Origin: Pirellulales bacterium
GTDB taxonomy: Bacteria; Planctomycetota; Planctomycetia; Pirellulales; Lacipirellulaceae
Assembly (NCBI GenBank): GCA_020847515.1
Contig: JADLBW010000175.1
Coordinates: 1 to 35,556 of the forward strand
DNA: 35,556 nucleotides
Direction: 5' to 3'
Shown here: in pieces, positions 25,849-33,082 of the stretch
How the letters are laid out: each line of letters starts with the position of its first letter
Position numbering within the stretch: the stretch's first letter is position 1
Notes under the pieces: model-generated
What the model was told of the DNA's origin: nothing
The model's database searches: none
The model's input: the letters and a program-made list of their open reading frames with translations, nothing else
Made by a program: the position numbers and the translations under genes

Positions 25849-26325
25849 CTACTGGGTCGCGAAGAACAGCGCTAGCGCCGCGGCAATGAGAATCGCGACG
25901 CAACCGAGTCCCCAGAGGGTGTTGCGCCGCCGGCGCAGGGCTTGGCGCTCGACCCGCGATAGTGGCGGCGTAACGTGCGATTGCGCAAAGGGCGGCGGAG
26001 CGACCGGCATTGGGGCGCTCGGCGCGGCCCCTTCGGTCGATCCCCGCCGCAAATCGCCGACATCGGGCGGAGGGCCGTCGGGGGCGGGCGGCGGCGAGGC
26101 GAGCGGCGGAGGCGCAAGCGGCGGCGGCGCGGGAGGAGGCGCTGCGGGAGGGGGGGGCGGCGGGGGCGGAGGCTGAGGTCGATCGTTTCCCGAGGCGCCC
26201 TCCGCGAGCCGCGCCGCCTTGATCGGCCGACGACAATGGGGGCATCCTATCCAACGACCCAGCCACGCCTCATCGATCTGCACCACCTCGCCGCAGGTGG
26301 TGCATCGAATTGGTATCATGGCCAT
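25849..26325 (-). CDS. Zinc-ribbon, proline-rich, tail-anchored protein
   Basis: A 158-residue protein in three parts: an N-terminal zinc ribbon with Cys8, Cys11, Cys28 and Cys31 (CTTC and CPHC pairs); a Pro/Ala-rich linker of about 90 residues including a run of nine prolines; and a single hydrophobic helix at the very C-terminus (residues about 135-155, LWGLGCVAILIAAALALFF) with two residues after it. Such a layout predicts a cytoplasmic ribbon on a flexible arm tethered to the membrane, but no function can be assigned. A minus-strand TATACT at 26333-26338 is close to the start, so the transcript may be nearly leaderless. Confidence 0.82.
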   Translation of the reverse strand: MAMIPIRCTTCGEVVQIDEAWLGRWIGCPHCRRPIKAARLAEGASGNDRPQPPPPPPPPPAAPPPAPPPLAPPPLASPPPAPDGPPPDVGDLRRGSTEGAAPSAPMPVAPPPFAQSHVTPPLSRVERQALRRRRNTLWGLGCVAILIAAALALFFATQ

Positions 26326-26372
26326 CGCCCGCAGTATACCGCAGGGAATCGAAAGCTGAACCCCCACGTCTG

Positions 26373-26951
26373 ATGGCCAAACGTGCATCACGCAAATCGC
26401 CGTCGTCGCCGCGGGGCGTTGCTGTGCAACGCGCCCGGAGCGGAGCCGGTTGGGTGCTGACACATCCGCCCAGCGTGCGAGAGTGCGCCGACGACCTCGA
26501 AGAAGTGCGCACCATGATGGCCGCGGGGGAGCATGACGTAGCGCTCGATGAACTGCGGTGGCTCGTCGAAGTGTGCAGCGATTCGATTGAGGCCCACTGC
26601 CTGCTTGGCAAATTAGCCGTGGAGGAGGCCGGCGATCTAGCGCTCGGTCGCGCGCACTTCGGCGTCGGCTATCAACTGGGAGCGCGAGCGCTGGAGCGCG
26701 TCGGGCGACCGACCCCGCTATCGGCACTGCACCCGGCAAATCGTCCGTTCTTCGACGCCGGTCGCGGACTGGCCTGGTGTCTTAGCGAATTAGGCAGACG
26801 CGACATGGCCCTGGAAGTCGTGGAGCATTTGCTCTACTGCGATCCGGCCGATCCGCTGGACCTGCGGGCCTGGATCGATGACATCAAGACCGCCGGGGCC
26901 CCGATTATCGAGCTGGACGGTTTGATCCCGCCCCCCGACGAGCTTCCGTAA
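26373..26951 (+). CDS. TPR-like protein of unknown function
   Basis: A 192-residue cytoplasmic protein beginning MAKRASRK with a basic 25-residue N-terminus. Helical hairpins resembling TPRs are seen at about residues 45-90 (MMAAGEHDVALDELRWLVEV, then DSIEAHCLLGKLAVEEAGD) and 130-170 (GLAWCLSELGRRDMALEVVE, then LYCDPADPLDLRAWIDDI). It is divergent from the zinc-ribbon gene with only 47 bp between starts, so they may share a promoter region and a task. I do not recognise a specific family. Start ATG 26373; the open frame extends upstream to 26310 but overlaps the neighbour's coding sequence. Confidence 0.78.
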   Translation: MAKRASRKSPSSPRGVAVQRARSGAGWVLTHPPSVRECADDLEEVRTMMAAGEHDVALDELRWLVEVCSDSIEAHCLLGKLAVEEAGDLALGRAHFGVGYQLGARALERVGRPTPLSALHPANRPFFDAGRGLAWCLSELGRRDMALEVVEHLLYCDPADPLDLRAWIDDIKTAGAPIIELDGLIPPPDELP

Positions 26952-27032
26952 GGGCGGCCCGCGCCATGCTTGGCCGAATGGGCTGCGATCCGTCACGCGG
27001 CTCTGCGAATTTCGCGTCTGCCAGGCTCGCCG

Positions 27033-28916
27033 TTAGATGATTCCGTGCAGCGGCCCGCCGGGTGCGCCAAGGGCGTCGACGCGACGAGCAACCGCGGGGT
27101 CTTCTTCCAACACCGGGGCATGGTGCGGCTTGATGCGGGCGTCGATCACTAGCGGGCCTTGGCAGCCCCAATGCTTTTCGGTCGTAAACTCGCCAATGCC
27201 GTAGAGATCGGCCGCCGGGCTGGAGCGCGTGAATACGACCCACAGAAAGTTTTCCAGCGACTCTGCCACGAACTGGCTGTCGTCGACCACGACGATCAGG
27301 CGAAACTGATTCGCGGGGTGATTTCCGCCCAGGCTGCTGATGAATCGCCGCATGGCGGCCGTCACTTCCTCGCGGGCCGCCGTCCGGGCCCTGACCGACT
27401 CGTCGTAATCAAACGACGGCGCCGGGCAGTGGGGGCCTTCGACGGCCAGCACGCCGGCCAACGCCACGCGCGGACGGCGAAAGCCCTCCGGCAGCGCTAG
27501 CGTCGCCGGCAACTCGGTCGTCAGCTCGTAGCGCTTCGGGCCGGCTGCCGCAATGACCACCTTCGATCCGGCGTTCAAACCGATGCCCGAGTAATCGAGC
27601 GTGTCGATCGTCGTATGCGTGTGAAAGTGGAGATCGCGGCGCCAGTCGGCGCGCTCGAGTAGGTGGCGTAGAAATGCCGGAATATCGTAAACGTCGAGTT
27701 GCGGATTATCGTGCTGGGCGACGATCAGCAGGAACTTCGCGAGCGAAAGCTGCCCCTGGCCGAGAATGGCGCTCGCCTGGGTAAGCAGCTCCTGCGGCGC
27801 CGGGTGGTCGAGGAACGGCGTATAACGCTCGCTCCCAATGGCCAACAGCAAGGGATGCACCCCCGCGGCGTCGACCGCGTGTACGCCATGCACCCCTGGC
27901 AGCACCGTCGGGATGAGCGGGCCGGTGATCTCGTGAATCAACTGGCCGAACATCGTGTCCTCTTGCGGCGGGCGGCCGACGACGGTGAACGGCCAGATTG
28001 CATCGCGGCGGCAGTAAACGTCTTCAACCCTCAACGCCGGAAAGGGATGCTCCAGGCTGTAGTAGCCCAAATGGTCGCCGAACGGGCCTTCGGGGAGCAA
28101 CCGCCCCGCCTCCACCGTGCCGGTGATGCAAAAATCGCTGTCAGCATGAATGGGCAGGCCCTGCGAGCGACGGATCATTCGCACACGGCGGCGACCCAAC
28201 GCCCCGGCAAAGCCCAATTCGCTCATGCCTTCGGGCAGCGGCATCACGGCGGCCACCGACATCGCCGGCGGCCCGCCAACGAAGATATTGACGCGGAACG
28301 GCTGACCGGCTCGCAGCGCCGCGGCATGGTGCACGCCGATGCTGCGGTGTATCTGATAATGAAGCCCGACTTGCTCGTTGAGACGATACTCGTTGCCGGC
28401 GAGCTGTACGCGATACATTCCGAGGTTCGAGCGCGGCAGACCTGGCTGGCGGACGTCTTCGGTATAGACGATCGGCAGCGTCACGAACGGACCTCCGTCG
28501 CGGGGCCAGCTTACCAGTTGCGGCAGTTCACTGATCGTCGCGCGGTCTTCGAGGACCGCTCCGGCGGCGACGTATTTGGGCGCCATGTACAGGGCGTCCA
28601 GTGGCGCTTTCCAGTAATGCCATGGCCGGCGCAACGCCGCCTGCGGCTGGGCCTTGATGCTTACCAGCCGCTCCACGGCGACCAACGCATCGCGGAACAT
28701 TAGCCGCATCCGCTCCATCGTGCCGAACAGATTGCTCGCCATCGGGAAGCGGCAGCCGACGACGTTGGCGAAGTAGATCGCCGGTCCGCCGGCCGCGTGG
28801 ACGCGGCGGTGAATGGCCGCCGCCTCCAGTTGGGCCCGAACAGGCGATTCGATGCAGACGAGCTGGCGATGCCGCTGCAGGTCGTCGATGCACTGGCGGA
28901 GATTCTGATAACCCAT
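27033..28916 (-). CDS. UbiD family decarboxylase
   Basis: A 627-residue enzyme of the UbiD family, which uses prenylated FMN to remove or add carboxyl groups on aromatic or unsaturated acids. It has the family landmarks NLFGTMERMRL near residue 80, the PEGPFGDHLGYYSLEHPFP motif with the Glu/Asp near the active site, CRRDAIWPFTVVGRPPQED, and a C-terminal GCQGPLVIDARIKPHHAP. Start MGYQNLRQCIDDL at 28916; the frame is open to 29018 but without domain content. The prenyl-flavin synthase UbiX is not in the window. Substrate unknown: it may be quinone or menaquinone biosynthesis or aromatic degradation; subfamily assignment requires a tree. Confidence 0.93.
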   Translation of the reverse strand: MGYQNLRQCIDDLQRHRQLVCIESPVRAQLEAAAIHRRVHAAGGPAIYFANVVGCRFPMASNLFGTMERMRLMFRDALVAVERLVSIKAQPQAALRRPWHYWKAPLDALYMAPKYVAAGAVLEDRATISELPQLVSWPRDGGPFVTLPIVYTEDVRQPGLPRSNLGMYRVQLAGNEYRLNEQVGLHYQIHRSIGVHHAAALRAGQPFRVNIFVGGPPAMSVAAVMPLPEGMSELGFAGALGRRRVRMIRRSQGLPIHADSDFCITGTVEAGRLLPEGPFGDHLGYYSLEHPFPALRVEDVYCRRDAIWPFTVVGRPPQEDTMFGQLIHEITGPLIPTVLPGVHGVHAVDAAGVHPLLLAIGSERYTPFLDHPAPQELLTQASAILGQGQLSLAKFLLIVAQHDNPQLDVYDIPAFLRHLLERADWRRDLHFHTHTTIDTLDYSGIGLNAGSKVVIAAAGPKRYELTTELPATLALPEGFRRPRVALAGVLAVEGPHCPAPSFDYDESVRARTAAREEVTAAMRRFISSLGGNHPANQFRLIVVVDDSQFVAESLENFLWVVFTRSSPAADLYGIGEFTTEKHWGCQGPLVIDARIKPHHAPVLEEDPAVARRVDALGAPGGPLHGII

Positions 28917-29098
28917 GCTCGCCTGCTGATCGTGGTAATACGTCCCGACGCTGCGCCTCAACCGCTGGCGTGGCCGGGCACCGAGGCTGGACCGAACCAC
29001 CGCTGCGGCCCGCGCCAATCCGACAACCGGAATTTATCGGCCGGAAATCCACGCGGCAGCGGTCGCAGCGGAAGTCCCTGACGGATAACCTTTTATGG

Positions 29099-29104
29099 TA
29101 GAAT
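29099..29104 (+). promoter_or_regulatory. Candidate -10 box of the ClpP-like gene
   Basis: TAGAAT at 29099-29104 with CTGACG 15 nt upstream. Transcription would begin near 29111, just at the earliest ATG of the frame, which argues for a downstream start codon. The rest of the 306-nt gap between the divergent genes holds nothing else I can call. Confidence 0.35.
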
Positions 29105-29221
29105 CGATGCTCTATGCCGGGAAGGATTAGGAAGTCCTCGCGGCAGGCCCCGCAGGGGGCGCCACGGCAGCGGCCATGCACAAAGCTAGTGGGGGTGGCC
29201 GCCGCAACCTACAATTTCTTA

Positions 29222-29896
29222 ATGCGTGGTCGCTCGGGCCGCCGCGGCGCGAAAACCGCGGCCGGGACCCGCTCCGAAGTTCAAGAGGCAATAAATCGCA
29301 TGGATCGTGAAAGTGACGACCGCCTTCCGGAAATCGCCCTGGTGGGCGATCTTACCGAGCACGAATCGGAGTTGACGGAGCGCTTGCTCGACGTCGAACC
29401 GGGCGGCGAGTGCCTCATTTACTTCGACTCGCCCGGCGGCAGCCCTTACTGCGCCATGTCGCTCATGACGCTGATCCGCATCCGCGGATTGCGGGCCACT
29501 GGCATTGTCACGGGCGAGTGCTCTTCGGCCGCGCTGTGGCCGTTTGCCGCTTGCCAGCGGCGGGTGGTCACCCCTTGCAGCGTGCTGTTATTCCACCCCA
29601 TGCGGTGGCAAAGCGAAGAGAACGTGGGGCTGGCCGAAGCTGCCGAGTGGGCACGTCATTTCGGGCAACTCGAAAAGGATATGGATGCGCTGCTAGCGGA
29701 CTTATTCGGCTCTTCAAGGGAGTTGATCGACACATGGATCAATCCCGGCCGCTACGTCGGCGGACCCGAACTGGCAGCCGCTGGGCTGGCTGAACTGGTG
29801 AGCTTTCAGGAATTGAGCTCGCTGTCGAAGCTCATCGTGCCCTCGCTCAACGGCAAGGCGCACGGGCGGGCGAAGGCGAAACAACCGGTGGGGTAG
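29222..29896 (+). CDS. ClpP-like (S14-fold) protein, catalytic triad incomplete
   Basis: A 224-residue ClpP/crotonase-fold protein if started at ATG 29222; ATG 29114 and ATG 29300 (with GAGG 11 nt upstream) are also possible. It has the ClpP body: FDSPGG (oxyanion region, compare NSPGG), the nucleophile context GECSSAA with Ser102, FHPM with His125 in place of the ClpP IHQP, and GPELAAAGLAELV matching the late EAxxYGLID motif. The Asp that completes the triad in ClpP (in DRDxF) is replaced by Gly in PGRYVGG. No Clp ATPase is nearby. It may be a pseudo-protease or use another acid. Divergent from UbiD. Confidence 0.82.
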   Translation: MRGRSGRRGAKTAAGTRSEVQEAINRMDRESDDRLPEIALVGDLTEHESELTERLLDVEPGGECLIYFDSPGGSPYCAMSLMTLIRIRGLRATGIVTGECSSAALWPFAACQRRVVTPCSVLLFHPMRWQSEENVGLAEAAEWARHFGQLEKDMDALLADLFGSSRELIDTWINPGRYVGGPELAAAGLAELVSFQELSSLSKLIVPSLNGKAHGRAKAKQPVG

Positions 29897-30005
29897 CAGG
29901 CTTCAGCTCCGCCGCGTGCCGCCAAACCGGAATGGCTGACGCAGGCAGCTTGCCGAGACCTTCACCCGTCCGAAACTCGTCTCCCCTATCTTCGCCGACT
30001 TGCGG

Positions 30006-30011
30006 TATGAT
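30006..30011 (+). promoter_or_regulatory. Candidate -10 box for the PstS-like gene
   Basis: TATGAT at 30006-30011, 70 nt before the start codon; no convincing -35. Confidence 0.3.
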
Positions 30012-30080
30012 CGCTGCCGTAGCACGGCCGGAGCGCCGTTGCGCACACTGCGCTGAGTCTATTCTCAGGGAGGGAGCGAA

Positions 30081-31130
30081 ATGGAATTCCGCCTTCATAG
30101 GTCGCGTCGAGGGGCGGCTCAGGCCGGGCTGCGGGCGATCCTGTTAACGGCCGTAGGCGCTTGGGCGACATATGCCCACAGCGAAGAGAAGCCGGCCGTC
30201 AGCCAGCTTATTACGGCCACGGTGGCCCGCGAGGGTGATCTGCTGGCTGGGATTCCGCCCTATCTGCCCAAGGCGCCGGTGAAAGGCAAGCTGACGTTGG
30301 GCGGCTCTTCGGCCATGAACCAATTGGCCATGCTCTGGGCTGACGGGCTGCGGCATGTCCACCCCGACGCGCAACTCCATATCGATATGTACGAATCGGG
30401 CCAGGTGCTGCCTCGGCTGGCAAGCAGCGAGATGCAGATCGGCCTGATGAGCCGGCCGCTTACCGCCGAGGAGCTGAAGACCGACGGTATCGCCGCGCTA
30501 GCTGCGGCGAAGGATGTGCTGGGCATCGTGGTGCACCCGGACAATCCCTTGGCAGCGCTCACACTGGAACACGGGGTGCGCATTCTTCGCGATCCGGAGG
30601 CCGCCGGGCAACCAGCCGCGAAGACCTGGGGCGACGTCGGCGTAACCGGCGCGTTCGCCAAGACGCCGGTAACGCTCTACGGCCGCAGCTCGGGCACCGG
30701 CGCCTGGGGTTACCTGGTGCAGCGATTTCTGGGCGAGGGCGCCAAGAGCCGTAGCGGCCAAGATTGCAAAGGGTATGCACAAATCTGCGAAGCCGTCGCC
30801 AAAGACCCTGGCGGCGTCGGGTACCTCAGCCTCGCCCTGGCGCCGCCCAAGCCCGGCAAGCTGCTCCCCCTGGTGCTGACGACCGGCGAAGTCGTGTCTC
30901 CGCCTGCGCCCGGCGAAGAACCTGACCCGCGTTATCCGCTGGTGCGCCAACTGTATGTCGTCCTCAAGCTGAAGGCGGGCGAGACGCCGTCGCCCATGGT
31001 CGAGGAATTTCTCCGCTACGTGCTGAGCCGCTCAGGGCAGGAGGATGCGATTAAGGCCGGCTTGTTGCCGCTGCGCCGCGACGAAGTGATGGCTTCCCGC
31101 GATCAGCTCGGTTGGACTGGCGTTCGCTAG
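30081..31130 (+). CDS. PstS-like substrate-binding protein
   Basis: A 349-residue periplasmic binding protein of the phosphate-binding PstS-like class. A weak signal peptide (LRAILLTAVGAWATYAHSEE) is followed by LGGSSAMNQLAMLWADGL, the motif GSS/T-AM near the start of the fold that contacts the anion, then LGIVVHPDNPLAAL, GRSSGTGAWGYL (second ligand loop) and a C-terminal LYVVLKLKAGETPSPMVEEF. AGGGAGG about 8 nt before ATG 30081 is a good ribosome site. The PstABC permease/ATPase genes are not adjacent, so it may be a stand-alone phosphate-binding or signalling protein; ligand specificity cannot be set from sequence. Confidence 0.9.
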   Translation: MEFRLHRSRRGAAQAGLRAILLTAVGAWATYAHSEEKPAVSQLITATVAREGDLLAGIPPYLPKAPVKGKLTLGGSSAMNQLAMLWADGLRHVHPDAQLHIDMYESGQVLPRLASSEMQIGLMSRPLTAEELKTDGIAALAAAKDVLGIVVHPDNPLAALTLEHGVRILRDPEAAGQPAAKTWGDVGVTGAFAKTPVTLYGRSSGTGAWGYLVQRFLGEGAKSRSGQDCKGYAQICEAVAKDPGGVGYLSLALAPPKPGKLLPLVLTTGEVVSPPAPGEEPDPRYPLVRQLYVVLKLKAGETPSPMVEEFLRYVLSRSGQEDAIKAGLLPLRRDEVMASRDQLGWTGVR

Positions 31131-31343
31131 CCCCTCTGCGGTCATCAAGGGCCAGTCGCACCCCTGGCGGGGCAGAGCGGCCCGACGCTTGTTTGTTGAA
31201 TCGCTCGAGCACGGGTCCGCCGGCGGCATATGGAAGTACGCGCTGCATGAGCGCCCGCCGTCTTCCGAAAGCCGTTTGGCGGACGGTCGAGCCTCCGACG
31301 CCGAAGAACTTTTGCCGCACATTTATCGAATAGGAGCACCGTG

Positions 31344-32504
31344 ATGAAGCCCGCTGTGCGCAGGAACTTGTCGCCCGCAGTCTCGTTGACTGCGGCGCTG
31401 GCGGCCCTTGTCGGCCTGATTGGCGAGACCGCGCGGGGTCAGGCCTCGATTCGCAGCCGCGATCAGGCCGCCGACTGGTCGGCGCCGACGCTCAATTCCG
31501 CCGCCGACGCCGCCTATGTTCCCTCTTGGAATGCGCAGCCGAACGCCTGGCGGCTGGGAGTCGCGATCGAAAACGTCGATGTCGGCGTGCGGCTGACCGA
31601 CGTCGAGGCCGGCATGCCGGCCCAGAAGGCGGGGCTGGAGCGCGGCGACATTATCGTGAACGTTGAAGGTTACCAGGTCGGCTATGTCAACGGCTCTCTG
31701 TTCGATTTGGGCGACGAGATGCGCCGCCGCGTCGATAGCCAAGGCCGCATCAATTTCCTTGTCTACGACCAGCGGGATCGCCGACTAGTGAGCCTGCCCG
31801 TGGCGCTTGTTCAACAATCTGCCGGCGGCGTACGCGGCGAGGTCATTTGCAAGGAGCGGATTACGCTCACACAGCAGGCGGTGCTCACCGTGCGGCTTCG
31901 CGACGTTACCTATCCGAACTGGCAGAACGTCGAGGTCGGCAAGCATGTCATTCCCGCGCCGCCCCATCCGCCCATCCCGTTCTCGATTCAATTCGATCGT
32001 TCACAGTTGTATCCCGACCATCGCTACGAAGTAGACGCCTATCTGTTTGACCGGGGACAGGTTGTGCTGCAAAGCAAGGCCGGCGTGCCGGTGACTCCGC
32101 TGGCCAACAATAACCCCCTTCAAGTGACCCTTGTGCGGCCAGCCTCCGCCCCGTCGCCGGGGGCCAATACCTACGCTGTCGGGCAACTCGACCAGATCAC
32201 GCAGTGGTATCGCCAGTACCTGCGGCGGGAACCTACAGTGCCGGAGCTCTCGGCGTGGCAGGCGTATCTGCAATCCGGCAAGTCCCCGCAAGACGTCCTG
32301 GCGTACATCTTAGGAAGCAGTGAGTACTTCGATCGCATGGACAATCAGCGCGATTCGTATCTCGCCGAGTTGTACCGCAGCGTCATGGGCCGGCAGCCGA
32401 CGGCATCGGAGTTGCAGCAATTCACCACCCAATATCAGCAGTACGGCGGCGCGCGGACCGACTTCGTGCGCGACGTCCTGCGGCTGCAGCCCAGCGGTCT
32501 TTGA
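31344..32504 (+). CDS. PDZ - YbaY-like - DUF4214 multidomain secreted protein
   Basis: A 386-residue exported protein (signal peptide MKPAVRRNLSPAVSLTAALAA then a hydrophobic stretch to about residue 28). Domains: PDZ at about 68-150 (GVRLTDVEAGMPAQKAGLER with GDIIVNVEGYQVG); a YbaY/YscW-type beta barrel at about 165-268 (GEVICKERITLTQQAVLTVR, PHPPIPFSIQFDRSQLYPDH, YEVDAYLF); DUF4214-like helices at about 283-375 (QLDQITQWYRQYLRREPTVP, YILGSSEYFDRM, LYRSVMGRQPTASELQQF). ATG 31344 has GGAG 7 nt upstream; the adjacent GTG 31341 is also possible. Catalytic residues are absent, so a binding or scaffold role in the envelope is inferred. Follows the PstS-like gene by 213 nt. Confidence 0.9.
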   Translation: MKPAVRRNLSPAVSLTAALAALVGLIGETARGQASIRSRDQAADWSAPTLNSAADAAYVPSWNAQPNAWRLGVAIENVDVGVRLTDVEAGMPAQKAGLERGDIIVNVEGYQVGYVNGSLFDLGDEMRRRVDSQGRINFLVYDQRDRRLVSLPVALVQQSAGGVRGEVICKERITLTQQAVLTVRLRDVTYPNWQNVEVGKHVIPAPPHPPIPFSIQFDRSQLYPDHRYEVDAYLFDRGQVVLQSKAGVPVTPLANNNPLQVTLVRPASAPSPGANTYAVGQLDQITQWYRQYLRREPTVPELSAWQAYLQSGKSPQDVLAYILGSSEYFDRMDNQRDSYLAELYRSVMGRQPTASELQQFTTQYQQYGGARTDFVRDVLRLQPSGL

Positions 32505-32615
32505 AAGCCCCGACCTCGTCTTCCGCTGAGAGCGCGTGCCGATGCGATTGCAGCGGAGGAGGTGCGGGGGGCGCCGCTATTCTCTGACGGCTTCGGACTA
32601 GCGGAAGGGTGACGA

Positions 32616-33041
32616 ATGCCCACTGGCGATAAGCCGCCGCCGGCACGCCTTGCCGTCTGGCTCTGTTGGTTTCAAGGGCTCTACTTCGCCGCCACCGGAG
32701 TCTGGCCGCTGATCAGTATTCGCACGTTCCAGGCGGTAACAGGCAAAAAGACTGATCACCTCGTTACCGGCTCGGAAGCGGATCATTGGCTGGTCAATAC
32801 CGTCGCGGTGCTCGTACTGGCGTGCGGGGCGACGTTTTTGGCGGCCGCCTGGAGAGGTCGACCGAGCATTGAAGCGGCGGTCCTGGGAGTTACGTCGGCC
32901 CTTGGTCTGGCGGCGATCGATGTCGTGTATGTCGCACGTCGGGTAATCGCCCCGATTTACCTGGCCGACGCGGCGGTGGAGGCTATGATCATCGCCGCCT
33001 GGTTGGCAAGCTGGCTCGGCGATCGCAGAGCAAGCTGCTAG
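32616..33041 (+). CDS. Small membrane protein of unknown function (4 TM)
   Basis: A 141-residue protein with four hydrophobic helices (about 12-35, 59-79, 85-105, 114-134), short loops, and a conserved-looking TGSEADHWLVNT stretch between helices 1 and 2. AAGGG lies 6 nt from ATG 32616. No family is recognised. It converges on treZ with 41 nt between stop codons. Confidence 0.8.
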   Translation: MPTGDKPPPARLAVWLCWFQGLYFAATGVWPLISIRTFQAVTGKKTDHLVTGSEADHWLVNTVAVLVLACGATFLAAAWRGRPSIEAAVLGVTSALGLAAIDVVYVARRVIAPIYLADAAVEAMIIAAWLASWLGDRRASC

Positions 33042-33082
33042 GTAGGTCGTCAACGCCGGCGCCCCGAGGCCGCGATTTTGCG

